The notes: generated from the letters alone by a model not told the origin. Numbered from the stretch's first letter, positions 34,302-45,058 are shown. The stretch is 64,000 bases of DNA from Prorocentrum cordatum (GCA_963575745.1 CAUYUJ010014262.1:81901-145900), one strand, 5' to 3'. Translations and numbers: made by a program.

Positions 34302-34543
34302 TCACATTATGTGCTCCTCGGGATCATTTTCTTCCGCGAGGCCTGAGGATGGGATCGAATCAGCGCCTCTGCCGAGGACCTCGATGCGAATCTCCTCGCA
34401 TGCGGGGCAATGCTACAAGCGATGGAGGACGGCGTCGTCAGTCCTGCCGCGAAATTCGCAAAAAGAATCGTCACATAGATATCCAGCAGCTCCAGCTCGG
34501 GTCTTGCACCACGCCGCCGTTCAACATACATAATGGATCGGCT

Positions 34544-35165
34544 CTAGACGGCCGTGGGCTCCTTAGCCTGCAACTTAGCATGGGCCTGGTCATGGCAGAC
34601 CCGAACAGGCTGAGGATGGGAAGAGAGCAGCTTGGAAGCTGCACGGCACTCACGCAAGTGAACTGTTGCTCGACGCACGTGCCTCTTCAACAGGGCGGGG
34701 CTCGCAAGCGTGAGCGGCAATTCGATGCCAAATTGATCCGTCATGACAGTGAAGTTCGGCATCGCCCAACCTATCCTGCGCAACCTGGGCTTCATGGCAC
34801 CGATGGGGCCGTCGACCTGCTTTCAGTTGTCGGGCCCAATGCCTAAACGCACAGCCTGCCATGCCAAGCGGAGCTCCTGCCATGAAAGCGTGAAATCGAA
34901 AGAACGCATGCGGGCCCCCCAAAGCTCTTTGGAGTACCTGGGGATGAGGGCTCTGGGCCCGTAGTAGGTGGGGTCCCTGTCGAGCACCGCGGCCGAGGTG
35001 AGCGAACGGGGGGGGCCTGCCTTGGGCCTGATGCAACGGCCGAAAACACGCTGGGCAATGCCCCGCTCGTAATCAGAGACCCCATGCACCTCGCAACCGT
35101 AGTAGTAGCCTGGAAAGAGGGCCCGTGAAGAAACAGCTTCCTGGAGTGCCTACCCAATGCCTGTC
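34544..35165 (-). pseudogene. Non-LTR retrotransposon, region C-terminal to reverse transcriptase
   Basis: Two overlapping frames join into one protein. YYGCEVHGVSDYERGIAQRV continues to PPRSLTSAAVLDRDPTYYGP and KELWGARMRSFDF. After a stop and frame change it continues GPIGAMKPRLRRIGWAMP then FGIELPLTLASPALLKRHV. The order Y-G-x-E-V-H-G, R-S-L-T, D-P, then GP..A...L.RIGW matches the region between reverse transcriptase and RNase H in dinoflagellate LINEs as I know them. A frameshift also separates FLHGPSFQ from YYYGCEV. It is directly followed on the minus strand by the RNase H segment. Confidence 0.65.
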
Positions 35166-35492
35166 GTAACTTTGAGGGCGAGCCGCTGGATGTCCCCAAA
35201 ATGGGAGGGGGGTAGGAACCCCTCCCCCCCCCTTTCCCCGATCCGTCGTCGGGGACCCCCCCCTCCCCCCCTTTCCCGGCTCGTCGTCGGGGACCCCCCC
35301 CCCTCCCTCCCTTTCCCGGTCCGTCGTCGGAGAGCCCCCACCCCCCCTTTCAAAAAAGAGAGAGGGGGGCTCCGGACCCCCGCCCCCCCTCCCCCACTTT
35401 GGCCGCCAAATTCGACCCCCTCCCCCTCCCCCCTTTCGCCACGGCGCCCCCTGGCTCCCGAACCCGACCCCTACCACCCCTAACACCACCAC

Positions 35493-35540
35493 CCCGACCA
35501 CCCGTAACCCTAACCCCAAACCCTAACCCTAGCCCCAAAC
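35493..35540. repeat. Short telomere-like tract (CCCTAAC/CCCCAAA variants)
   Basis: Reads GTAACCCTAACCCCAAACCC then TAACCCTAGCCCCAAAC. CCCTAAA is the plant-type telomere repeat reported in dinoflagellates. Here the units are imperfect, and only about six occur, immediately before the TACTCAC array. Confidence 0.6.
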
Positions 35541-36535
35541 AGTACTCAGTACTCATTATTCACTACTCACTACCCACTACTCACTTCTCGCTACTCACTA
35601 CTCCCTTCTCACTGCTCGCTACTAACAACTCACTATTCACTACCCACTACCCAATACCCAATACCCACTCCTCACTACTCACTACTCACTACTCAGTACT
35701 CCCAACTCACTACTCCCTACTCACTATTCACTACCCACTACTCAATAGTCAATACTCACTATACACTACTCACTACTCGCTACTCACTAGCTCACTAATC
35801 ACCACTCACTACGCCCTAACCACGATCCACCACTCACTACTGACTACGCACAATTATTTCACTACTCAGTACTCACTGCCCACAACTCAATACTCACTAT
35901 CCGCTGCTCGCTACTCCCTACTTTTTACACATTACTCACTGCTCACTACTCACGACCCACTACTCGCTACCCGATACGCAATATTTGCTACCAACTACGC
36001 ACTACTCACTTCTCACGACTCACTACTCCCTACCCCCTACTCACTAGTCACTAGTCACAAGTCACTACTCACTACTCAGTACTCACAACTCATGACTCAC
36101 TATCACTACTCTCGGCTCGCTACTCCCGACGCACTACCCACTATTCAGTACCTGCTTCTCACTTCTCACTACTCACTACTCACTACTCCCTACTCACTAC
36201 TCACTACTCGCTACTCACTACTCGCTACTCCTTACTCGCTACTCACTACTGTTTACTCACTACTCACTACTGTCTACTCCCCCCCCTCACTATGCACTGC
36301 TTACACTGCCCTTCTCGCTACTCACTACTCACTACTCGCTCGCTATTCCCTACTCGCTACGACCTGATCTCTACCCACTCCCCACTCCCCACTACTCACT
36401 ACTCACAACCCACTGCGCAGTACTCACTACTCACTACTCACTATTCATTCCTCACTACTCGCAACTATCTACTCACTACTCATAATTCACTACTCACTAC
36501 TCACTGCCCACTGCTCACTAACTCACTACCCACTA
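35541..36535. repeat. 1-kb (TACTCAC)n minisatellite
   Basis: Tandem heptamers TACTCAC with TACTCGC, TACCCAC and TATTCAC variants. Seven is not a multiple of three, so each frame cycles through LLTTHYS-type peptides, giving a 322-codon artefactual open frame. Confidence 0.95.
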
Positions 36536-36811
36536 TCCCGATGCCAGACCCCCCCCCCCCCCTTGCAGGAAAGGCCCCCTCCCCGGCCCCCTGTTCGGCG
36601 CAAAGGGGGGGAAAGGGGGGGGGGGGTCGACCTCCCCCTTTCCAGCGCCCAAGAGGGGGAAGGGGGGGGTGGGGAAGAGGGGGTGTTCGCCCCCCCCCCC
36701 CCCCCCCCCCCCTCCCCTTAAGGGGGGAAGGCGGGGTGGGGGGGGCGAGATCTCACCCCCCCTTTGAAGGGGAGGGGGGGGGGGGGGGGGGCTCTTCGAG
36801 CGCCCCCCCCC

Positions 36812-38300
36812 CCTGGTCAATTGCAAGGTGATCAACTGGCGCGCTTTCCGTAACTTTTGCAGCCGTCGGGTCTTCGTGTTGAGCGTGCGCGCCCGAACCT
36901 TGTAAGCCGTGGAACGCCGAAGCCCGTCTGGGCCGTCCAGAGGCACGGTCGATTCCAAGGCTGGCTGTCGAAGAAACAACGCGCCTGCCAGCTAGAACTC
37001 TCAGCTCCGAGCGGAGAGCAACTGCAACGCGACGGTGCGAGGCCGTGAAGTTGGCCTTCTCATGCGAAACACTGCCGCCAGCGCGATCGAGATGGCTCGG
37101 TGCAAAAAAGAGGCCGCGGCCAACGTATCCTGAATGACCTCAGAAGGGGAGGCTAGTAATCGAGAGACGAGACCGCAATCGTCGGCGCGCGCGTCGGGCG
37201 AGACAGTTTTCGGGGCAGCAGCCGTGTCGAGCGGGCCGATGATGAACGTCGGATCTATGGTCGTCGCAAACAGGCAGCCTGCGATAATGCCCTTGCAGAC
37301 AATGTACGGGCCCTTGACCATCGGGCACGTCGTAATGAACCATGCACTCCAGTGCGCGGCAACGACAAGGTGCGCGGCCGTCGCGTTGAAAACGCGTTCA
37401 GCGCATCGGCGCAGGAGCAGGTCGAGGCGGCTAATCGTCTCGGAACATGTGAACAGGTCCCGGGGCATAATGGCAGAAACCTCGCCCTCTTGCACTGCGA
37501 CCTCCCCCCGCGAAGACTGGCGCCACACCGCGTCGGAGGAGGGGGGCTTCCCTGCAGCAAAACAGGATCGCCTCTGAGAACCCCCCACCGGCTCGTAGCG
37601 CAACTCCCCCCCCTTGCCCCAGAGCCGATAGGAAGAGACCGGCGGGTCTGAACCCACCGAAATGCATGCTTATGGCTGGCGTGACCGTGATGCTCGCTTG
37701 CACTGGAATCAGGCAGCTGGACTCATCGCAACGTAAATCGTGGACAGCAGGTGAGCGAGGCATCCGATAACGATTCGAAGTGGCGCAAGTGGAAGTCATC
37801 GATCGACGCGGCCGTGCGAGCCGAAAGCTTGCGGCTGCCTGCTCGCAGCTCGCCCGGGTAAGAAACCGGGTAGGGGGGGGGGGCCAGGGACATTCGGCCT
37901 CTGATCGGCGTTCTGAGCCAGCGAGCCACACATCAGAGTTCTGTCGAGCATGCGAATCAAGCAGAGCCCGGGGATCTCCCGCACCCGCGCCATTGGAAAG
38001 CAACGCGGCGGTAGGAGCCCAGGGCGCGAAGCCACGCGCGGCCGAATGGGCCCGCTTGGCGCGCGCTTCAACCTGGTCCAACAACCGCTGCTTCCAAGTT
38101 GCGGGTGCCTCCGGCTGAGCTGGAGCCCTGGCGACCGCCGCGGCGGTCTCGCCGAGCTTCTCGTGCAGCTGGTGGCAGAGATCCATGTAAACTGGCTGCT
38201 CCACGGCATGAGCGCGTCAGCGTGCCATCGCTGGTGGTGGGCGGCCCGCGCTGCAAGAACGCGGGAGGGTCCCCCAGGAGACTGCATAGAACAGCCATGT
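36812..38300 (-). pseudogene. Non-LTR retrotransposon, reverse transcriptase domain (decayed)
   Basis: Key blocks in order on the minus strand: a segment near 37800 reading RTAASIDDFHLRHFESLSDA, resembling the S-x-x-x-D-x-x-HPRH-x-x-x-LSD start of dinoflagellate reverse transcriptases; then RDLFTCSETISRLDLLLRR; then the fingers/palm block CKGIIAGCLFATTIDPTFI near 37291-37235; then the catalytic YADD-type block as RADDCGLV (37166-37189); and last LNTKTRRLQKLRKARQLI near 36850. The Tyr of YADD is Arg and at least three frame changes are needed, so it is inactive. I infer a single element with 38640-39426. Confidence 0.7.
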
Positions 38301-38639
38301 CGGAGCGTGCCGATGCGTGCTGACGCGGGACCTCTCCGAGGGCGCCGAGGAGGGAGACGAAAATCCTTTACTTTCAAAGCAACCACTTGATAGCATAGAA
38401 CGTGGGCTGACACACGGGGGTCTCCTACATTGCTCGAGAAGCAGCGACCTGCACATCCGTGGGGCCTTGCCCTGCGAACCAACACATGGTAGATTGATCC
38501 CACGGGAGTTGGTAAGTTCCCGCTCAGACAGGTTCGCCCACGAGAGGTAGACCGCGCCAAGTAGCTTCTGGACAGGCTGGGTCCTTCCAGTGTTGACGGC
38601 CTACAAAGGCTGATCCCCCAAGTCCTGAGCCCCATCTCA

Positions 38640-39426
38640 CTCAGGTGGCTGAGGGAGGAGGCCCTGTGATGGGGTCCACAGAGATCGGAGGGTGTCGGCG
38701 GAACTTGAGGCCATAAAGCTGCGCCAGCTGCGGGTAAAGTTCCAAGGGCGCAGACGAGTGCGGCGACGTACGGGCAGTATGCTCGACGAGCACTTGTGAC
38801 ACGCTTTTGGCGAGCCCATTGGAGACCGCGAAGAAGTCCAACAAACGAGGCTCAGCCGAAGACAAACGGGTCCCAAAAGCGGCTGCAGGAACCACGACAT
38901 GGCCCCGACACGACCTGGCAAACTCGGAATCCAGCACCTGCGAAGGTTCCATGTTGGAACCAGCCCCAGGATGCACGGCCCAGCCCACAGCTCCAAAGCA
39001 GCGGCCACATTCGCTAACAATCCAACGTTCTGGTCGCTGAGCCCCTGGGCGTGGAGCAGGTAGAGGCTGGAGAGGCAGATGAAGCCACTACCAGGAATGT
39101 TGACTACAGCACCGACAGATCTGTGCGGGGCCAGCCAATGCCCGTTTGAGGGTGGGCGCAGGCAGAGGAAGGTCTCGGCCCATGGTGCCAACGCCAGCCG
39201 ACGTTCCGCCAGTGGGGGTGGTGAGGGGGAGTGCGACCAAGAGTTGCCACCCGCGCACCCTGGCCCAGGAAGATGCGCGATCGTCTCCGTCACCCTGTCG
39301 TAGGTGATGTCCCTGCAGTAGAACAGCCAACGTGCGGCGTGCAATGTGGTGGCCACCGCTGGAGGGACGACCGCGCCGTGCAGTTGGGAAAATCGAGCAC
39401 CCCCAGGTGGCGGGGGTTGGTCCCAA
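38640..39426 (-). pseudogene. Non-LTR retrotransposon, endonuclease/exonuclease/phosphatase domain (decayed)
   Basis: The frame reads VVNIPGSGFICLSSLYLLHA then QGLSDQNVGLLANVAAALEL. After a one-base frame change it reads NMEPSQVLDSEFARSCRG, then RLLDFFAVSNGLAKSV, and a final HSSAPLEL in place of the usual H-[ST]-P-v-x-l. This is the order of the apurinic-type endonuclease that nicks the target for LINE insertion. The expected GGDFN block falls exactly on the frameshift and is lost (ILG...NMEPS), so the enzyme would not work. Its 5' side is cut at 39427 by the family M element. Confidence 0.72.
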
Positions 39427-39436
39427 CAGTTAAGCT

Positions 39437-39608
39437 TAAGTCGCGCCTGTCCCTCTACAGGGGGAGTGTTCAAACATAGTAAAAGATAGCCTGGGGACGA
39501 TTGTTTTGATTATTTTAGGGCATTATTTGGCATATTTGTGTTTATATATAGAGATATATATATATATATATATGTATACCTACCTACCTACCTACCTACC
39601 TACCTACC

Positions 39609-39642
<34 letters not shown>

Positions 39643-39706
39643 CATATATATATATATAACAATATTTCGCCCAAAATCCCGTTGTAAGGAGGGCGCGCCC
39701 GACTTA
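39437..39706. mobile_element. Family M Mutator-like TIR element with perfect 10-bp target duplication
   Basis: Starts TAAGTCGCGCCTGTCCC, ends GGCGCGCCCGACTTA. Flanked by CAGTTAAGCT at 39427-39436 and again at 39707-39716. The 270-bp interior is AT-rich and holds TA, CCTA and CATA microsatellites (39545-39665). It encodes nothing, so it must be mobilised in trans. A 9-11-bp duplication is the hallmark of Mutator-like transposases (established), which suggests, but does not prove, that class. Confidence 0.85.
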
Positions 39707-39887
39707 CAGTTAAGCTGAGCGGGAGCAGCACGCGCCCGCGCCGCTGCAGCGCCCGAGTCCCTGGAGGTCTGGGCCGAGGACTCCGGAGGGCCTGGGCGAG
39801 GAGCGCAGGCCGAGGGGCCCCGCGCGGGCGAGGGGCCCGGGCCCAAGGGAGAGCGGCGGCGACGCTGCTCCCTGCCCAATGTATTCG

Positions 39888-40049
39888 TAAGTCGGGCGTG
39901 TCCCCCTACAGGGGGATCTTCGGCGAAAAATGAAACGTACCCCCCAAACATATTCCAAAAGATGCCCAAGAATACCCCAAAAAATGGTCCCCGTACTATG
40001 CTTTGCCTATTTTTGAATTTTCCCCCCGTAGAGGGGCAGGCCCGACTCC
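39888..40049. mobile_element. Family M element with degenerate 10-bp duplication
   Basis: Starts TAAGTCGGGCGTGTCCCCCT, ends CCCGTAGAGGGGCAGGCCCG followed by ACTCC. Flanks AATGTATTCG and AATCTATCCT agree at seven of ten positions. Confidence 0.75.
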
Positions 40050-40117
40050 AATCTATCCTCACACGCGCGGCCAGTGCCGACGACGTGGACAGGGCCAGGG
40101 CGCGCATGAGCAGCAGC

Positions 40118-40275
40118 CACAGGAGGAGGAGGAGGAGGAGAAGGAGGAGGAGGAGGAGGAGGAGGGGAGAGGAGGAGGAGGAGGAGGAGGAGGAGGAGGA
40201 GGAGGAGGAGGAGGAGGAGGAGGAGGAGGGGAGGAGGAAGTACAGGAGGAGGAGGAGGAGGAGGAGGACGACGAC
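40118..40275. repeat. (GGA)n microsatellite
   Basis: GGA/AGG triplets. A second tract follows at 40435-40535. Frames are poly-Glu. Confidence 0.93.
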
Positions 40276-40671
40276 GAGGAGGATGGAGGGTGAGGAGGGG
40301 AGTGAATGGCGACAGCAGCCTTCACAACCGGGGTGCGCCCATGCGCTCTCCGGCCGTGAAGGTCCGCGCCCAAAAGTCTAGACAGGTGCGTGAGGCCCCC
40401 CCCTGCCGCGCAACGGTCGGGCTGTCTACAGCCTTGGAGGAGGAGGAGGAGGAGGAGGAGGAGGATGAGGATGAGGAGGAGGAGGAGGAGGACGAAAAGG
40501 AGGTAGAACAGGAGGGGAAGGAGGAGGAGGACGCTGAGACCCTGGCGTCGCACTTGCTTCACAGCGGGCGATTCTGCTTCGTTTCGGGCCCCCGGCGCCG
40601 TCGCGTATCGATCTCCGCTCCGAGAAGCCGCAGAGAGAGATGGGTTCTGGGGCTCTGGTCTTATGTCGGGC

Positions 40672-40850
40672 CTATCCCCCTACAAGGGGATCTTCGACGA
40701 AAAATTTAGAATACCCCAACAATACCCCAAAAAGGTCAAAGAATTCCAAAAAATAGTCCCCTGACTATTTTTTGACTTTTATTTGACTATTTTTGGGGTA
40801 TTTTTCATTTTTCGTCGACAACCCCCCTGTAGGGGGACAGGCCCTACTTA
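40672..40850. mobile_element. Family M element, 179 bp, near-perfect target duplication
   Basis: Starts TATGTCGGGCCTATCCCCCT, ends AGGGGGACAGGCCCTACTTA. Flanks gCTCTGGTCt and aCTCTGGTCg share eight of ten bases. Long internal arms include TTCGACGAAAAAT and ATTTTTCGTCGA. Confidence 0.82.
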
Positions 40851-40875
40851 ACTCTGGTCGAGTCTTTGATTCACG

Positions 40876-40965
40876 ATGAGGGAGGGGGAGGAGGGAGGAG
40901 GGGGAGGAGGAGGAGGAGGAGGAGGAGGAGGAGGAGGAGGAGGAGGAGGAGGAGGAGGAGGAGGC
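40876..40965. repeat. (GGA)n microsatellite
   Basis: GGAGGAGG run. A TCG run follows at 41083-41125 with unique-looking sequence between. No gene is supported in 40966-41810. Confidence 0.93.
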
Positions 40966-41076
40966 AGGCTTGATTCACGATGTTGCGTTTCGCTTGCGGC
41001 GTCAGCTCTCAGGGTCCGCCGGTCGCTACCGCTGTTCCTCGCCGTCGCGACGTCGCCACCGTCGTCGTCCCTGCAT

Positions 41077-41123
<47 letters not shown>

Positions 41124-41814
41124 TTGGTTTGCCTCCTGGTCGTCAAGGCCTTCGTTGACGAAACCCGCGGCACGTGGCTCCTCAGGCGATCGCCGAGGTC
41201 ACGGTCATCACTCTTTTGCCCAAGTTGTCAGTGGTCCCCGTCGCAAGTGGGGGTCGTCGGCGTCGGCGCTGTCGTACCGATGATCGTTTGCCCTGTTCAG
41301 GGGGACTTCCTCCACTTTCAAACAAGGTGCCGCCCTCCATGCTCGTACAGTCATCGGCCTGATCTAAGGAACGATACATAAGGAACGAAGCCCCGATTTT
41401 AAAGGAAGAACGCATAAGGAAGGATAAGTAGTGCATAACGCATAAGGAACGAACTTAACGCATGCGAGCCTAAGGAACGACCAAGCCCCTTTTGAAAAGT
41501 AAGTGTTCCTTATTCAAGCCGCTCGCTGTAATTGCTGCGAGCCTGTCCAGCGAGTTTGCGCGGCGTGAGGGCGAGCGGTGCCGCCCCCCATCCCAGTACC
41601 CGTGGCAAGCTTTCCCGGCGAACGTGCGCGCCGCGGAGGCGAGGCCCCTTTCGAACAGGCACAGCCTCCCCATGCTTGTAGGTGCTTCACCGTTTCGAGC
41701 TTGAGGATCGTAAGTGGTGAGGAAGTCTCCGGCGGAACGCCCGCCCCGCCATATCGACGCGTCTGGTGGTGCGGCGGGGGGGAGTCGTCTAGAAGGTAGG
41801 CGCGTGGAAGACGG

Positions 41815-41906
41815 GGAAGAAGATGAGGAGGAAGGGGTAGAGGAGGAGGACAAGGAGGGGGTGGAGGAGGAGGAGGAGGAGGAGGAGGTGGAGGAGGAGG
41901 GGGAGG
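41815..41906. repeat. GGA tract running into the assembly gap
   Basis: GGA/GTGGAGG triplets immediately before the Ns. On the minus strand this lies 3' of the nucleoplasmin-like exon, so it is probably intronic. Confidence 0.85.
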
Positions 41907-42006
41907 NNNNNNNNNNNNNNNNNNNNNNNNNNNNNNNNNNNNNNNNNNNNNNNNNNNNNNNNNNNNNNNNNNNNNNNNNNNNNNNNNNNNNNNNNNNNNN
42001 NNNNNN
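41907..42006. other. Assembly gap (100 N)
   Basis: Exactly 100 unresolved bases, the usual placeholder for unknown length. It interrupts the GGA tract. Confidence 1.
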
Positions 42007-42079
42007 CGCTGCGCTGGCGTGCCTATACGCTGCGCTGCTGCGCTGGCGCGGTGGCGGGGTTCGCCGCAGGCGGCCATGA

Positions 42080-42354
42080 TAGTAGCCGGTGAGGTGCACG
42101 GTCGCCTTGCCCTTCACCACCAGCGTGGCCTCCGCGGAGTCGAGGAAGAGGTCCAGGGCGCAGAACTCCTGGGCGCCCTCGCGCAGGCACGCCACCGCGT
42201 AGCTCTGGCCCCCCTGCTCCACCAGCACCTTGGCGGAGGCGCCCGCGGCCGTGCCGGGGTCCAGGCACGCCTGCGACAGGTGGAGCAGCTCCCCGGCCTT
42301 GGTCTCCACCTTCGTGGGCTGGTTCGGGGCGACGACGCAGCCCCAGAACGACAT
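42080..42354 (-). CDS. First exon of nucleoplasmin-like (FKBP-type NPL) domain protein, partial
   Basis: From the Met at 42354 the frame begins MSFWGCVVAPNQPTKVE, then GELLHLSQACLDPG, KVLVEQGGQSYAVACL, EFCALDLFL and ends VVKGKATVHLTGYY. This is the layout of the N-terminal nucleoplasmin-like fold of nuclear FKBP39/46-type prolyl isomerases and HD-tuins: the FWG opening, the LHLSQA strand, the LVEQGG strand pair and the HLTGYY closing strand. The family acts in the nucleus as a histone-binding pentamer (known). After GYY the frame turns into a short GCGCAGC repeat, so an intron likely starts there. The rest of the gene, including any isomerase domain, is lost in the gap. No leader relic or clear promoter is visible upstream. 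Confidence 0.75.
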
Positions 42355-42645
42355 CCTGCCGGCGTCGCGCAGGCTTCTCGGCGAGCGCCGGCGAGGGCGG
42401 AGGGGGCGCGGGAGGGCCTGGCTGCCCCGATGCGCAGCACACGGGGCCCAACACGTGGACCGAACACGTTCGACCAGGTGGTAATTCAGGAGGCCAACGT
42501 TGGGCTCTGTTGGGCGGCGGGCGGCCACAACCCCGGGGGCGCGAGGGCACCCTGACCCGCAGGTGGCCGCAGAGGCACGGGCAGGACACAAGGGTAGCTT
42601 AAGCAAGGCGCGCGCCCCTACTAAATATGCGCGCGGACTGTGCAC

Positions 42646-42826
42646 GCGAGAGTGACCTTTGGGTAAGAGTGACCTTGGGTGCGCGGCTTCTTCTGGGGCC
42701 GCGGCGGGGCCGAACCCAAGCGCGCAAGACTCTACTACCGAATCGCGTTCGACGATCGGGGGGCCCCAGGTGGGCCCGCACGAAAGGGTCACTCGGGCGA
42801 AAGGTCCCTCGTACGTGTAGCGGGCA
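42646..42826. mobile_element. Diverged copy of the GTAGTCGA/AGTGACC TIR element (family V)
   Basis: Shares GAGAGTGACC, GCGCGGCTT, CGACGATCGGGGGGCCCC and CACGAAAGGGTCAC with the better copy at 55539-55738. Confidence 0.6.
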
Positions 42827-43549
42827 CGTAGGTCTGGCGCGATACTCTCGCCACAACGAGGGCCAACACGTGCCGAGCCAACACGCAGAGTGTCAGCACG
42901 GACGTTCTGAGCACGGCGCGCGTTGCGCTTCCAAACGGGCGCATCGGGGCAGCTAATTGGGGGGGGGGGCGCTCTGTGCAGGCAGCGGGTGGCTTGGAGA
43001 GCCTGGGCCAAAATGGCTGTGGGCCCAGACCCCCGACGCCATGCTGAGTTCACGACGTCGACCCCCCAAAGGGCCTCGACCCACCCCCCGGGGACCCGTT
43101 TCCCCTCCCGCGCCGCTTCTTGACGGCCCCGAGCGCTGGCCACAGGGCCCCCGGCTGCCCCAAAGGACGCCAAGCCTCCCGAGGGGGGGGGGTCTGCGGA
43201 GGGGACGTGCGGCGATCGGGCCCGCTGGGAGCGGTCCTCGCTGGCCGCCCTCGTGAATGGGAGCAGCCTCGGGGCGGCGCGGGGCCTCCCCCTGCGGGGT
43301 GCCCCCATGGGTGGGTGGCCTCTCGGGGACGCTCGGGGCGCAGGATCCGCTCCATGGGGCGGAGGAGGGCGCACGTTCCGCTCGCTCCGCGAGAGCTCCG
43401 TCGATCACCGGGCTCACATAGTGTGCGTCTGACTCTTCGCCCCCGGGCGTGGGCAACGAGAGACGCACGCGAGGGCAGAGCCTCACGCAGCCTTGCAAAC
43501 AAACCCTTTGTGCGTGTGCGTGGGCTCTCGCTCGCGCGGAGCACTCGCA

Positions 43550-44245
43550 GCTCCTCCTCCTCCACCTCCTCCTCCTCCTCCTCCTCCTCCTCCTCCTCCT
43601 CCTGCTCCTCCTTCTCCTCTTCCTCCTCCTCCTCCCTCTCCTCCTCCTCCACCTCTCCTCCTCCTCCACCTCTCCTTCTCCTCCTCCTCCTCCTCCTCCT
43701 CCTCCTCCTCCTCCTCCTCCCCTTCCCCCTCGTCCTCCTGCCTCCTTCTTCCTAGTCTAGTCCTGTCCGTCCTCGTTCATCGTCGTCCTCCTCTCCTCCT
43801 CTCCTCCTACCTCCTCCTCCCCCTCCTCCTGCCTCATGCCTCTGCTCCTGCCTCATGCTCCTCCTCCTCCTCCTTCTCTCTCCTCCAACCTCCTCCGCCT
43901 CCTCCTCCTCCTCTGCCTCTGCACTGCTACTGCCCCTCCTCCTCCTCCTCTCCTCCTCTTCCTCCTCTTCCTCCTCTCCTCCTCCTCCTCCTCCTCCCCT
44001 CCTCCCTGCTCCCTCCTCCTCCTCCTCCCCCCCTCCTCCCTAGCTCACCCCGAAGGTACACCCCCCCCCCCCCCCCCCCTCCCCCCCCCCACATCCCACC
44101 ACAACGCCCCCCCCCCCCCCCCACACCCCACCACCCCCCCCCCACTCCTCCTCCCTCTCCACCTCCTCCTCCTCCTCCTTCTCCTCCGCCTCCTCCTCCT
44201 CCTCCTCCTCCTCGTCTTCCTTCTCCTCCGCCTCCTCCTCCTCCT
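43550..44245. repeat. 0.7-kb TCC-rich tract
   Basis: CTC/TCC triplets with interruptions and C-runs at 44056-44140. Frames are poly-Pro, poly-Leu or poly-Ser. Confidence 0.93.
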
Positions 44246-44399
44246 TGTCGCGCGGCCGTCGCGCCGCTCTGCTTCGTCACCAGCGGGGTGGAAGCAGGGG
44301 CCAGGGCGCGGGCAAGCGGGCGGGCAGGCAGGAAGGGGAACTTGGAAGAGCGCCTCGCGGGTGAGACCTCAAGGATTCGGCCACTGATGCAGAGACGTG

Positions 44400-44680
44400 A
44401 TGGCTCTCACCACCTGTGCGGCGCCGTCCCTCGAGGTTCTCCCTTCGAAGGCCTGCTACGGTCTGCGGATGGACGCTGGGATCGCCTAAGAGACCCCCAC
44501 GGACCGGTGCCCGCAGGCCATCGAAGGGTGCACGCGGGCAGCCACGCTCGCTGCCAGCAACGTCTGCGCAGGGCCGCTCGAGGTCCGCCCCGAGCATGTC
44601 GTAGACGGCCCGGGTGCCACGAGCCCGGACTTCGCGCAGGAGGTCATCGGGGTCGGCGACCTGCCCAGACCCCCGACGCC
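44400..44680. other. Possible exon, strand uncertain
   Basis: Both strands give protein-like composition: minus DPDDLLREVRARGTRAVYDM and plus CPQAIEGCTRAATLAASNVC. I recognise neither, and nothing decides between them. Confidence 0.25.
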
Positions 44681-44933
44681 GTGACTGTTGCACGACGCGA
44701 GCCCCAAGGAGGTCTGGACCCATTCCCCGGGGCCAGCTCGCCATCCTGAAGCGTGTCTTGACGGTCCCGAGGCCGGGTCAGGGCTCCCAGAGATCCAACG
44801 CATTGGAAAAATTAGGACAAAAGTTTTTCGCATTTGTCGGCCCCCAGGGGCCCTCGCCGGGCCTCGGGGCCGTCAAACAACGACTCAGGCCATGCTGCTC
44901 CCATCGCACTCAAGCACCACATCCCAGAAATAA

Positions 44934-45058
44934 TTTCGAGCACCCGGGGAAATACCGAAAGAGTGTCGAAACAGTGTCGGACGAGTGTCTTCCAGGGCCC
45001 GACACCTGAAAACCCTTGAGTTTCGGTACTTTCTTCTGATGCTCGAAATTCTTTCTGG
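44934..45058. mobile_element. Foldback element with CCAGAAATAATTTCGAGCA ends (family H)
   Basis: Left CCAGAAATAATTTCGAGCAC, right TGCTCGAAATTCTTTCTGG inverted. Further matching arms (AAATACCGAAAGAG and TTTCGGTACTTTC) make the whole 125 bp a hairpin. A diverged inverse copy lies at 30800-30965. Confidence 0.7.

Larger units (their letters stand above)
35165..36815. other. 1.65-kb foreign insert splitting the retrotransposon
   Basis: Between the reverse transcriptase (ending near 36815) and its C-terminal continuation (starting near 35165) lies material unlike the element: C/G-homopolymer-rich flanks (35200-35465 and 36540-36815), a telomere-like stretch (35493-35540) and a heptamer array (35541-36535). 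Confidence 0.7.

Noticed and set aside
35399-36367. 322-codon Tyr/Ser/Leu/Thr frame resembling a structural protein
   Set aside because: Direct translation of the TACTCAC heptamer array.
43002-43022. Leader-like CCTGGGCCAAAATGGCTGTGG (minus orientation) upstream of the nucleoplasmin-like exon
   Set aside because: Only 17 of 21 positions match, the core GCCAAAATGGC is nearly palindromic, and it lies ~650 bases from the start codon. Not enough for a relic.
41470-43374. 634-codon minus-strand frame through the assembly gap
   Set aside because: Continuity over 100 Ns is meaningless. Only the 42080-42354 part looks like protein.
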